A DNA stretch of 64,000 nt from Psychroserpens algicola. GTDB taxonomy: Bacteria; Bacteroidota; Bacteroidia; Flavobacteriales; Flavobacteriaceae. The notes under the pieces were generated by a model. It did not search any database. It was not told the origin of the DNA and saw only the letters and a list, made by a program, of their open reading frames with translations. Within the stretch, counting starts at the first letter, position 1; each line of letters starts with the position of its first letter. A program made the position numbers and the translations under genes. Positions 36,574 through 45,390 of this stretch are shown here, in pieces. The stretch covers positions 62,001 through 126,000 of the forward strand of contig NZ_JACNMJ010000002.1 in the NCBI RefSeq assembly GCF_014526325.1, given 5' to 3'.

Positions 36574-37686
36574 ATGAGAACGACACTACATTATATATTC
36601 GTATTAACAGTTTTGTTAATTACAAGTTTTTTAACATCTGCTCACGCTTTTCAGAAAAACAGCGATAAGTTTGTTGTGGTTTTAGATGCTGGTCATGGTG
36701 GTCATGATTCTGGTAATGTCGGCAATGGCTACAGGGAAAGTAATATTGCATTAAATATTGTTTTACAGGTTGGTAAGGAACTTGAAAAGAACAAAGACAT
36801 TAAGGTTATTTATACCAGGACAAAAGATGTGTTTGTAACCTTAAGAGGTCGTGCTAAAATTGCAAATGATGCCGATGCCGATTTATTTGTTTCGGTGCAT
36901 TGTAATGCTCATAATTCTTCAGCAAACGGGACTGAGACTTTCGTGTTAGGTTTGCATGCTAATCAGCGTAACTTTGAGATTGCAAAAAAAGAGAATGAAG
37001 TGATTTTCTTAGAATCTGATTATGAAAAACACTATGAAGGTTTTGACCCAAATTCTCCTGAATCATTCATCACATTAAGTTTAATACAAGAAGACTATCT
37101 TGATCAGAGTATCAGGTTGGCACGTTATATTGAAGACAACTTTAAATCTCAGCAAAAGCGTAAAAGTAGAGGTGTAAAGCAAGCCGGATTCTGGGTATTG
37201 CACAATACGTATATGCCAAGTGTATTGGTAGAAACAGGTTTTTTGACTTACAAAAAAGAAGGATCATATTTAAATTCGAAAACCGGACAATCAAAAATGT
37301 CTAAATCTATAACAGATGCTATTTTAGATTACAAAAAGCAATTAGATTTAAATGTTGGGGAGAATATTTATAACGATTCTAATACCGTACCTTCCGAAGT
37401 TGAAGAGCCTCAAATTATAGATAATGTTGTTTTTAAAGTTCAAATAGCTGCCAGTTCAAAAAAACTAGAGCCTAAATCTTATAATTTTAAAGGTTTAAAC
37501 GATATCTCCAGAGAAAAAGTGGGTAACTTTTATAAATACTTTTATGGCTATACGTCTGATTATAGCCAGATCAAACAACTTCAAATACAAGCCAAATCTA
37601 AAGGCTATAAAGACTGTTTTGTTGTGGCTTATAGAGATGGAAAAAAAATAGATGTTTCCGAAGCATTGAAATCTGCCTCTAATTAG
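36574..37686 (+). CDS. N-acetylmuramoyl-L-alanine amidase, exported
   Basis: 370 residues with a signal peptide ending TSAHAFQ. Amidase_3 zinc domain: VVLDAGHGGHDSG (zinc His41), GYRESNIALN (Glu55), DLFVSVHCNAH (His near 107) and VLVETGFLTY (catalytic Glu near 225). The C-terminal part (from about 287, VFKVQIAASSKKL) is a SPOR-like domain that would target denuded septal peptidoglycan. It cleaves the amide between MurNAc and L-Ala during cell separation. It is divergent from lptD and followed by the MlaD-type gene. Confidence 0.95.
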   Translation: MRTTLHYIFVLTVLLITSFLTSAHAFQKNSDKFVVVLDAGHGGHDSGNVGNGYRESNIALNIVLQVGKELEKNKDIKVIYTRTKDVFVTLRGRAKIANDADADLFVSVHCNAHNSSANGTETFVLGLHANQRNFEIAKKENEVIFLESDYEKHYEGFDPNSPESFITLSLIQEDYLDQSIRLARYIEDNFKSQQKRKSRGVKQAGFWVLHNTYMPSVLVETGFLTYKKEGSYLNSKTGQSKMSKSITDAILDYKKQLDLNVGENIYNDSNTVPSEVEEPQIIDNVVFKVQIAASSKKLEPKSYNFKGLNDISREKVGNFYKYFYGYTSDYSQIKQLQIQAKSKGYKDCFVVAYRDGKKIDVSEALKSASN

Positions 37687-37740
37687 AAAGGTTCTTTATA
37701 TTTTTATTGCTAATTTTGTTTTAACCCAAAATTGTAAAAT

Positions 37741-38694
37741 TTGAAAGTCTCAAGAGAAGTAAAAACAGCAATACTCGTCCTTTCGGGTATTATATTATTG
37801 ATATTTTTATTCAATTATCTTAAAGGTGAAAATCTATTCGAATCACCTAATACTTATTATACCGAATTTGACTACAATGCACTCAGCGCTTCTTCGCCAG
37901 TGACTATAAAAGGGAATAATGTTGGTAAAGTAAAAGACATTAAATACGATTTTGAAACTGGCAAAACTCGTGTAGAGTTTAGTGTTGATGAAAAGTTAGT
38001 CTTTACAAAAAACAGTAAAATTCGTTTGTATCAAACTGGACTTATGGGTGGAAACGCGCTTGCTATAGTTGTTAGTGAAGAAGGTGAACGTGCTCAACCG
38101 GGAGACTTTTTACAATCTGAAATTAAAGATGGCTTAATTAATAACCTTACAGAAAACTTTGAAGGTGTTAGTGATGACTTAGGTGCTACATTAAAATCGG
38201 CCGACACCTTATTAATCAACTTAAATAGTCTTGTTGTTGACGAATCTGAAGAAGGCATCAAAAGTGCGATTAAAGAGCTTAATGCTACAATGAAATCCTT
38301 TAAATCGGTTTCTTACTCTGTCAATAAGTTGATCACTAAAAATGATGAAAAACTGAGTTCGATGTTAACCAACTTCGATTCTATTACTAAAGATTTATCG
38401 GTTATAACGGGAGATTTAAAAGAGGTGAAGCTATCTAAAACTATTGCAGAACTTGATAAAACACTTGCTTCAGTAAATTCACTCATGACGAGCATTGAAA
38501 ATGGCGATGGTTCTATAGGTAAGCTGTTAAAAGACGAAGGACTCTACAATAACTTAGAAGGTGCTGCTTTACAAATGGAGCAATTGCTAGAAGATATGAA
38601 GCTAAACCCGAAGCGTTATGTGCATTTCTCTCTCTTCGGAAAGAAACCTAAGCGTTACGATGCTGAAGGCAATGAAATAAAAGATAAAGACTAA
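37741..38694 (+). CDS. MlaD/MCE family protein
   Basis: 317 residues. TTG start at 37741 gives a short cytosolic end, one membrane helix (TAILVLSGIILLIFLFNYL, about 9-27) and an MCE domain (about 38-115) with SSPVTIKGNNVGKVKDI and YQTGLMGGNALAIVV. A helical C-terminal part follows. MCE proteins form hexameric rings that shuttle lipids between membranes with an ABC transporter; no ATPase or permease partner is adjacent. Confidence 0.92.
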   Translation: MKVSREVKTAILVLSGIILLIFLFNYLKGENLFESPNTYYTEFDYNALSASSPVTIKGNNVGKVKDIKYDFETGKTRVEFSVDEKLVFTKNSKIRLYQTGLMGGNALAIVVSEEGERAQPGDFLQSEIKDGLINNLTENFEGVSDDLGATLKSADTLLINLNSLVVDESEEGIKSAIKELNATMKSFKSVSYSVNKLITKNDEKLSSMLTNFDSITKDLSVITGDLKEVKLSKTIAELDKTLASVNSLMTSIENGDGSIGKLLKDEGLYNNLEGAALQMEQLLEDMKLNPKRYVHFSLFGKKPKRYDAEGNEIKDKD

Positions 38695-38708
38695 TAAACC
38701 ATCCTTAT

Positions 38709-40037
38709 ATGAGCTTTTTACCACAACTAATATTTGCCATAGCATTGGTCATAGGCATTGGTTATTTTGCTAATAATGTCAGAAAACTAATGCGTAACAT
38801 CAAGCTTGGACGCGATGTTGACATTAACGACAATAAACCGCAACGCTGGAAAAACATGGCTATGATAGCTTTGGGTCAGAGCAAAATGGTAAAACGACCT
38901 ATTGCTGGTTTTTTACATATTATCGTATATGTTGGGTTTGTAATTATAAATATCGAAGTTTTAGAAATCATTATCGACGGACTCACAGGTCAACACCGTA
39001 TTTTTTCATCAGCAGGTGAAATTTATGATATATTAATCGGTTCGTTTGAGCTTCTGGCTTTTGCTGTATTAGTAGCGGTTATTGTATTTTGGATCAGACG
39101 AAATATCGTAAAACTAAAGCGTTTTTTAAGTTCTGAAATGAAAGGTTGGCCAAAAAGTGATGGTAATATTATTCTTTATTTTGAAGTGGTCTTAATGTGC
39201 TTGTTCTTAACAATGAATGGTGCCGATTTACAATTGCAACTCAATGGAGCAGAAGGGTATCCTACAGCTGGTTCTTTTCCAATAAGTCAATGGTTATTGC
39301 CTTTGTTTGACGGACTTTCTAACAGCACACTTATCATCATAGAACGAACAGCTTGGTGGTTACATATTTTAGGGATTCTAACTTTTTTAAATTACTTGTA
39401 TTTCTCTAAACATTTACACATTCTGTTAGCGTTTCCAAATACGTACTACGGAAAATTAACACCAAAAGGACAATTTGAAAACCTTGAAGCAGTTACTAAT
39501 GAGGTAAAAATGATGATGGATCCTAATGTTGATCCTTTCGCTGCACCACCTGAAGGCACAGAAGCGGCAGTACCAGCAAAGTTTGGTGCTAGTGATGTTC
39601 AGGATTTAAGCTGGGTTAATTTACTTAATGCTTATACCTGTACCGAATGTGGACGCTGTACAAGTGAATGTCCGGCAAACCAAACCGGTAAAAAATTATC
39701 ACCTCGTAAAATCATGATGGATACTCGTGATCGCCTGGAAGAAGTCGGTAAAAATATAGATGCTAATAAAGGTGAATTTAAAGACGACAATAAACAATTG
39801 CTTGGCGATTACATTACCAATGAAGAACTTTGGGCTTGCACAAGTTGTAATGCCTGTGTTGAAGCGTGTCCGGTGAGTATTGACCCTTTAAATATTATTA
39901 TGCAAATGCGTCAGTATTTGGTCATGGAGCAAAGTGCTGCGCCTATGGAACTTAATAATATGATGACTAATATTGAAAATAATGGAGCGCCTTGGCCTTA
40001 TAATCAAATGGATCGTTTAAACTGGAAAAATGAGTAG
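38709..40037 (+). CDS. Membrane iron-sulfur protein, 2x[4Fe-4S] (GlpC/HdrC-like)
   Basis: 442 residues. About five membrane helices occupy residues 1-240. The soluble part has two ferredoxin-type clusters: CTECGRCTSECP from C311 and CTSCNACVEACP from C377. This resembles NarI-like/HdrC-type membrane electron carriers. With the CCG-domain protein at 40437 it likely forms one redox complex; electron donor and acceptor are unknown. A small gene starts 2 bases after its stop. Confidence 0.9.
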   Translation: MSFLPQLIFAIALVIGIGYFANNVRKLMRNIKLGRDVDINDNKPQRWKNMAMIALGQSKMVKRPIAGFLHIIVYVGFVIINIEVLEIIIDGLTGQHRIFSSAGEIYDILIGSFELLAFAVLVAVIVFWIRRNIVKLKRFLSSEMKGWPKSDGNIILYFEVVLMCLFLTMNGADLQLQLNGAEGYPTAGSFPISQWLLPLFDGLSNSTLIIIERTAWWLHILGILTFLNYLYFSKHLHILLAFPNTYYGKLTPKGQFENLEAVTNEVKMMMDPNVDPFAAPPEGTEAAVPAKFGASDVQDLSWVNLLNAYTCTECGRCTSECPANQTGKKLSPRKIMMDTRDRLEEVGKNIDANKGEFKDDNKQLLGDYITNEELWACTSCNACVEACPVSIDPLNIIMQMRQYLVMEQSAAPMELNNMMTNIENNGAPWPYNQMDRLNWKNE

Positions 40038-40039
40038 TA

Positions 40040-40378
40040 ATGCGTGTTTTTCTTCGGAAATATCAACTCATCATAATCACTGTCTTTTGTTTGGTCAGTG
40101 GGTTTTTAGATGCTCAATCATATACTAAAGACTCTTTACAAATAAAGTCGTATACAGTAATTGAGTATCGCAATAATGAGGTTAAAGATATTCAGCTTTT
40201 GAAAGTGATTTGCGATTATTGCAGCGATTTTCAAAAGGAAGTTATAGGTGAAGAAGCCAAGCGAAGAACGTATTTAGAGCGCTTCGATCCTAAAAACAGA
40301 TTAAAAGATGGGAAGAAAAAACTAGCCATCTATATTAGAATAGCAAAAACAGATTTTGCTGAAATTAAAGATAATTAA
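40040..40378 (+). CDS. Small exported protein with CxxC, between Fe-S genes
   Basis: 112 residues. Signal peptide ends VSGFLDAQ (about 26). The mature 86 residues contain one CDYC pair (KVICDYCSDF) and a basic C-terminus. It is 2 bases after the membrane Fe-S gene and 58 bases before the CCG gene, so it is probably cotranscribed. No family is recognised. It could be a partner of the redox complex or a neutral insertion. Confidence 0.65.
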   Translation: MRVFLRKYQLIIITVFCLVSGFLDAQSYTKDSLQIKSYTVIEYRNNEVKDIQLLKVICDYCSDFQKEVIGEEAKRRTYLERFDPKNRLKDGKKKLAIYIRIAKTDFAEIKDN

Positions 40379-40436
40379 GTTGAGTTATCAGAGTCTAATT
40401 AGTAGATACTATAACTAAAGATATATGAATAAAATT

Positions 40437-41228
40437 ATGAGCGAATTACTTAAAGTGCCAACTATGGCAGAATTTATGGCAGCTGGAAAACAACCTGAAG
40501 TATTATTTTGGGTAGGTTGTGCTGGAAGCTTTGATGATAGAGCAAAAAAAATAACAAAAGCATTCGTAAAACTTTTAAATAAAGCTAACGTAGAATTTGC
40601 TGTTTTAGGTACCGAAGAAAGTTGTACTGGTGATCCAGCAAAACGCTCAGGGAATGAATTTTTATTTCAAATGCAGGCTGTTACCAATATTGAAGTTATG
40701 AACGCCTATGAAATTAAAAAAATTGTAACTGCTTGTCCGCATTGTTTCAATACCATAAAAAATGAGTATCCAGAACTAGGTGGTACTTATGAAGTGATGC
40801 ATCACACACAATTTTTAAAATCATTACTTAATGAAGGTCGATTATCTATAGAAGGTGGCGAATATAAAGGTAAGCGTATTACATTTCATGATCCTTGTTA
40901 TTTAGGACGTGCTAATGATGTTTATGAAGCACCAAGAGATTTGATTAGAAAACTGGATGCCGAACTGGTAGAAATGAAAAGCTGTAAATCTCGTGGTTTA
41001 TGCTGTGGTGCTGGTGGAGCTCAAATGTTTAAAGAACCAGAACAAGGACATAAAGACGTAAATATTGAAAGAACAGAACAAGCTCTAGAAACACAACCTC
41101 AAATTATTGCTGCTGGTTGTCCGTTTTGTAATACCATGATGACCGATGGTGTTAAAAATAAAGAAAGGGAAAATGATATTGCTGTTATGGATATTGCAGA
41201 GTTAATCGCCAACGCTCAGGATTTATAA
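40437..41228 (+). CDS. (Fe-S)-binding protein with CCG domains
   Basis: 263 residues from the ATG at 40437 (MSELLKVPTMAEFM); an in-frame ATG 12 bases upstream is possible. Two CCG (heterodisulfide-reductase subunit B-like) domains: VGCAGSFD and CTGDPAKRSG with TACPHCFNT in the first half, DPCYLGR and SRGLCCGAGGAQMF with AAGCPFCNT in the second. Such modules bind a noncubane [4Fe-4S] cluster and accept electrons from a membrane partner such as the gene at 38709. Confidence 0.92.
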   Translation: MSELLKVPTMAEFMAAGKQPEVLFWVGCAGSFDDRAKKITKAFVKLLNKANVEFAVLGTEESCTGDPAKRSGNEFLFQMQAVTNIEVMNAYEIKKIVTACPHCFNTIKNEYPELGGTYEVMHHTQFLKSLLNEGRLSIEGGEYKGKRITFHDPCYLGRANDVYEAPRDLIRKLDAELVEMKSCKSRGLCCGAGGAQMFKEPEQGHKDVNIERTEQALETQPQIIAAGCPFCNTMMTDGVKNKERENDIAVMDIAELIANAQDL

Positions 41229-41230
41229 TT

Positions 41231-41431
41231 ATGGCCAACGTAAGTAAAAAACGTGTGATAACAGCAGGTTTAATAGGAGGTACTGTATTCTCAATTGTTG
41301 TCGTCTTATTTGACAAGCTTATGGATAGAGAATTTTCATGGCTAAGATTAGCTTTTTACTTTGTTTTTGGCGTTCTTATGTATGGATTTTTGACCTACAG
41401 AAATTTTAAGAAGCACAATAAAAAAAGGTAA
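41231..41431 (+). CDS. Small membrane protein, unknown function
   Basis: 66 residues with two membrane helices (about 11-27 and 36-54) and basic ends (NVSKKR and KKHNKKR). It is 2 bases after the CCG gene and 19 bases before the PH-domain gene. No family is recognised. Confidence 0.65.
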   Translation: MANVSKKRVITAGLIGGTVFSIVVVLFDKLMDREFSWLRLAFYFVFGVLMYGFLTYRNFKKHNKKR

Positions 41432-41450
41432 TTAATACCACTAACAGAAA

Positions 41451-41969
41451 ATGAACTTCACCAATACACAAATTCATAACGAGATGATGCCAAGTATTGA
41501 TGATGTCATTTTAAAGCCTATTTCCAAAGCATATATTAAAGTAATAATTGTCAATAGTGTTATTGTCTATGGCATTATACTTTCCGTATTAACTGCAATC
41601 AAAGTCTTTTTAAAAAAGGAAGTTATTCAAGACAATTTCTGGTATCTCTTCGTCATAGTACTAGTGATTTGTGCTTTTAATTTTGTGACAGCTTTACTGG
41701 CGTTTAAAAAGCGACAATATGCTATACGTGAAAAAGACGTTATTTATGCTAAGGGATTTATTGTACATTCTGTAACTACTGTACCTGTATCAAGAATTCA
41801 ACATATTGAAACATCACGATCCTGGCTGGATCGGAAACTCAACCTTGCGACTTTAAATATTTATACAGCTGGAGAATCTGGAACTGATTTAAGTATTAAA
41901 GGTTTACCAAATAAAGAGGCTAAACAGGTTAATGATTTTTTAAGTAGCAAGGTCAATGAAAATAATTGA
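41451..41969 (+). CDS. PH domain (bPH2/DUF304) membrane protein, short partner
   Basis: 172 residues: two membrane helices (about 28-52 and 62-83) and one bacterial PH domain of the DUF304 type (YAIREKDVIYAKGFIVHSVT, PVSRIQHIE, RKLNLATLNIYTAGESG). It overlaps the next gene by 14 bases. The pair resembles YdbS/YdbT of Bacillus, which affect resistance to some circular bacteriocins. That function is an analogy only. Confidence 0.87.
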   Translation: MNFTNTQIHNEMMPSIDDVILKPISKAYIKVIIVNSVIVYGIILSVLTAIKVFLKKEVIQDNFWYLFVIVLVICAFNFVTALLAFKKRQYAIREKDVIYAKGFIVHSVTTVPVSRIQHIETSRSWLDRKLNLATLNIYTAGESGTDLSIKGLPNKEAKQVNDFLSSKVNENN

Positions 41970-43449
41970 CTATACTAAGCCAGTTAGGCAATCTTCAAAA
42001 GGTGTTTTGGTGATTTTTGCGCTAAATGCTTATAAGTTTATTCGGCATTTTTTTGTTTTTTTTATCGCTATCGGGTTAACAATTTCAAAAAAAGAATCTT
42101 TCAAGTTTTTAACAGTCGGTACATTAATTACTATAGGTATTATAATACTTTTGATCATCCTAATAGTTGCTGTTTTGAGATATTTAAATTTCAAATTTCA
42201 TCTTACATCAGATGAATTTCATTTGTCTACAGGCATTATTAATAAAGACATTACAATAATTCCCAAATCAAAAATTCAAAACGTCTACATCAAACAAAAT
42301 TTTATTCAGCAACTTATCAATGTCGTCGGACTCAATATTGAAACGGCAGGTGATGAGAAGTCTGAAATACATATCAATGCTTTAGATAAGCCTACTGCCT
42401 TGCGTCTAAAAAAGGAATTATTTAATAAAATTCTAACCAAAGATTCAGATTCGCAAGTTGATGACAGCAGTACTGTGTTTTATCGCATTTCAACCAAGCG
42501 ATTGATTTTGGAAGGAATATCACAAAACCATTTAAGAAGTTTTGCAATTATCACATCATTTGTATTTGGTTTATACTACGAATTTAGAGACTATGTTAAA
42601 GAACAGATGTTGCTGGAACGTTTTAAAGCCATGACTCATTTTGATAATGACAGCTTTATAAGCGTTATGATTACTGGTGTGTTCATGATACTGTTTGCGC
42701 TTTTATTATCATTGTTGTTTTCAATTATCAAGACCTTTATCATCAATTTTAACTTAGAAGTTTTAGAGCATAAAAAGACCATCGAAATCAATAAAGGGCT
42801 TTTTAATAAAATATCACTAAGCTTAACACCAAGTCGAATTCAAAATATAATCATCAAAACCAATCGTATTAAAGCTTATTTTGGTTTGTATACACTTTCA
42901 GTAAAGCAAGCTATGGTTCATGCAAAACAGCAAAAAAACTTTGTGATTGTCGCTATGAACAAACAACAAATAGAACACTTGGTGAAAAAGCTGTATAAGA
43001 CTTACGAGACTATTTCCGAAGTGTATAAACCACAACTGTATTATAAGCGCATTTTAGCTTATAGAATGTTAATTGTAATCATGATACTCAATCTTGTGGC
43101 ATATATGATTTTTAAAACCAATTTTTGGTTGATTAACATCGTCTTAGGACTAATATCTGTTTTATATGTCAACCTTAAATATAAAAAGGCCTATTACCAA
43201 ATTGATGCAGATTATGTAACAGTAGGACGTGGTTTTATTGATCGTGTTACCGAAATTTTTGAGATTCATAAAATTCAGTCAATTGTGATAAAGCAAAGTG
43301 TATTTCAAAAGCGCAAACAGATTGCATCTCTTGAAATTTCAACAGCTTCAGAAGATGTAACCATTCCGTATATAAAAGAAGACGAAGCAAAACGCATCTA
43401 TAATTTTTTATTATTTAAGGTCGAATCTCAAGATAAAGATTGGATGTAA
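41956..43449 (+). CDS. PH domain (bPH2/DUF304) membrane protein, long partner
   Basis: 497 residues with three DUF304-type PH domains, each after a pair of membrane helices: near residues 75-140 (FHLSTGIINKDITIIPKSKI), 260-345 (NLEVLEHKKTIEINKGLFNK) and 410-490 (TVGRGFIDRVTEIFEIHKIQ). Three PH copies is the YdbT layout. The partner overlaps at the 5' end. Confidence 0.88.
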   Translation: MKIIDYTKPVRQSSKGVLVIFALNAYKFIRHFFVFFIAIGLTISKKESFKFLTVGTLITIGIIILLIILIVAVLRYLNFKFHLTSDEFHLSTGIINKDITIIPKSKIQNVYIKQNFIQQLINVVGLNIETAGDEKSEIHINALDKPTALRLKKELFNKILTKDSDSQVDDSSTVFYRISTKRLILEGISQNHLRSFAIITSFVFGLYYEFRDYVKEQMLLERFKAMTHFDNDSFISVMITGVFMILFALLLSLLFSIIKTFIINFNLEVLEHKKTIEINKGLFNKISLSLTPSRIQNIIIKTNRIKAYFGLYTLSVKQAMVHAKQQKNFVIVAMNKQQIEHLVKKLYKTYETISEVYKPQLYYKRILAYRMLIVIMILNLVAYMIFKTNFWLINIVLGLISVLYVNLKYKKAYYQIDADYVTVGRGFIDRVTEIFEIHKIQSIVIKQSVFQKRKQIASLEISTASEDVTIPYIKEDEAKRIYNFLLFKVESQDKDWM

Positions 43450-43454
43450 TATTG

Positions 43455-43462
43455 TACTTTTG
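43455..43462 (+). promoter_or_regulatory. Probable -7 promoter box
   Basis: TACTTTTG matches TAnnTTTG, 21 bases before the ATG at 43484. No good -33 element is visible, partly because the previous coding region ends here. Confidence 0.4.
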
Positions 43463-43483
43463 TGTCCGTAAAAATGAAAACCT

Positions 43484-43969
43484 ATGCTCGTAGATTTTAA
43501 TACATTACCTGAAGAATCTCGCGTTTGGATTTACCAAGCGAACCGATCGTTTACAGAAGACGAAATTTCAGAAATAAAAAGCAAGCTCGATGTTTTTATA
43601 GAAAACTGGACTGCACATGGCAGTGATTTGCAATCGGGATATCTTATTAAATATAAGCGATTTATAGTTATTGCTCTAAATCAAAGTTTAAATCGCGCGA
43701 CAGGATGCAGTATTGATGCTTCGGTACACTTTATCCAGCAATTAGAAAAAGACTATAATGTTGATTTGATGGACAAAATGAATGTGTCCTACAAACAAGG
43801 AGACTACATTGCTCATAAGTCATTATTGGATTTTAAAAAAATGGCGAAAGACAAAGCAGTTTCAAAAAACACTATCGTTTTTAATAATCTGGTTACTAAT
43901 ATTGCAGAGTTTAAAGAAAACTGGGAGGTTCCAGCAAGTGAGAGTTGGCACAGCCGATTTTTAAAATAA
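43484..43969 (+). CDS. Conserved cytosolic protein, unknown function
   Basis: 161 residues, no signal peptide or membrane helix. It starts with FNTLPEESRVWIYQANRSFT and has a central GYLIKYKRFIVIALNQSLNRATGCSID block and a C-terminal SESWHSRFLK. Orthologues are, to my recollection, sometimes labelled ABC transporter ATPase, but there is no Walker A, signature or Walker B motif here. It has its own promoter box and lies just before serB. Confidence 0.75.
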   Translation: MLVDFNTLPEESRVWIYQANRSFTEDEISEIKSKLDVFIENWTAHGSDLQSGYLIKYKRFIVIALNQSLNRATGCSIDASVHFIQQLEKDYNVDLMDKMNVSYKQGDYIAHKSLLDFKKMAKDKAVSKNTIVFNNLVTNIAEFKENWEVPASESWHSRFLK

Positions 43970-43987
43970 ATACGTTACTATATAAAT

Positions 43988-45211
43988 ATGACTAAGGAGA
44001 TTTTTTTATTAAACATATCTGGACAGGATAAACCAGGATTAACCTCAGGATTAACTAACGTGTTATCACAATATGGAGCTAAGGTTTTAGATATAGGACA
44101 AGCCAATATCCACGATACATTATCTCTGGGTTTTTTATTTGAAATTGATTCTAAAAAAAAATCGGCTGCGGTTTTAAAAGATTTATTGTTTAAAGCTTAT
44201 GAACTTGGTGTTACTGCAAAATTCACTCCAATTTCCCTTGATGATTATGAAAACTGGGTGCAATTACAAGGTAAAGATCGCTATATCATTACCATTTTAG
44301 GTGAAAAATTATCTGCCGAGCAAATATCAAGAGTAACCGAAGTCATCTCTCAAAGAAATTTAAATATAGATGCTATTAAGCGACTTACTGGTCGGACGTC
44401 ACTTGTCAACGAAGAAGAATACCCAAGAGCTTCTATACAACTATCTATAAGAGGTAAAATTGACTGTAAAGCTGATTTAACTGAAAAATTCATGCAAATT
44501 TCTAGCGATTTAGATGTTGATATTGCATTTCAGGAGGATAATATTTACCGAAGAAATAGACGTCTGGTTTGTTTCGATATGGATTCGACCCTTATTCAAA
44601 CTGAAGTTATCGATGAATTAGCAGAACTAGCTGGAGTTGGTGAGGAAGTTAAAGCCATTACAGAATCGGCAATGCAAGGCGAAATAGACTTTAATGAGAG
44701 TTTTGAAAAACGCATGAAGCTTTTAAAAGGCTTAAAAGAAGAAGTCCTACGTGATGTTGCTGTTAATTTACCAATTACAAAAGGCGCTAAGCGACTTATC
44801 GATACTTTAAAAAGTTACGGCTTTAAAACTGCTATTCTATCTGGTGGCTTTACGTATTTTGGTCACTATTTGCAAAAAGAGTTGGGAATGGATTATGTAT
44901 ATGCCAATCAATTAGAAATTAAGGATGGTGTATTAACTGGTGGTTATATTGGTGACATTGTCGATGGTAATAAAAAAGCCGAATACCTTAAGGAAATTGC
45001 AAAAATGGAAGGTATCGATATTAGTCAAACTATTGCAGTTGGTGATGGTGCCAACGATTTGCCTATGCTTAATCTGGCAGGTTTAGGGATTGCTTTTCAT
45101 GCAAAACCAAAGGTTAAACATAATGCCCAGAGTTCTATATCTAGTATTGGTCTTGATGGTGTATTATATCTACTTGGATATCATGACAGACATATCGATT
45201 TGATTGAATAA
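43988..45211 (+). CDS. serB: Phosphoserine phosphatase with N-terminal ACT domains
   Basis: 407 residues. Two ACT-like domains (residues 1-75, NISGQDKPGLTSGLTNVLSQ, and 95-175) precede the HAD domain: FDMDSTLIQTE (D197, D199), LSGGFTYFG and GDGANDLPML (D353, D357). It performs the last step of serine synthesis; the ACT domains may sense serine. The gene starts 18 bases after the preceding stop. Confidence 0.96.
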   Translation: MTKEIFLLNISGQDKPGLTSGLTNVLSQYGAKVLDIGQANIHDTLSLGFLFEIDSKKKSAAVLKDLLFKAYELGVTAKFTPISLDDYENWVQLQGKDRYIITILGEKLSAEQISRVTEVISQRNLNIDAIKRLTGRTSLVNEEEYPRASIQLSIRGKIDCKADLTEKFMQISSDLDVDIAFQEDNIYRRNRRLVCFDMDSTLIQTEVIDELAELAGVGEEVKAITESAMQGEIDFNESFEKRMKLLKGLKEEVLRDVAVNLPITKGAKRLIDTLKSYGFKTAILSGGFTYFGHYLQKELGMDYVYANQLEIKDGVLTGGYIGDIVDGNKKAEYLKEIAKMEGIDISQTIAVGDGANDLPMLNLAGLGIAFHAKPKVKHNAQSSISSIGLDGVLYLLGYHDRHIDLIE

Positions 45212-45390
45212 CTACTGTAGAATCTTGTTGTGCTAAAGCGTTTGCAATTGCAATATTCATCTAGTTGTTTACAACCTTCTTTATAAATCTATCTTAAAGT
45301 CTTTATACTTCCTACTAAAAATACTATTTTGGCATAGTTTTTAGTTCTTAATATCAGTACCCAAAGAACAGTTTAAAAAGACGTTTATTT

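Noticed and set aside
45242-45253. TTGCAATTGCAA palindrome after serB
   Set aside because: Just after a coding end, far from the next start, short and AT-rich.
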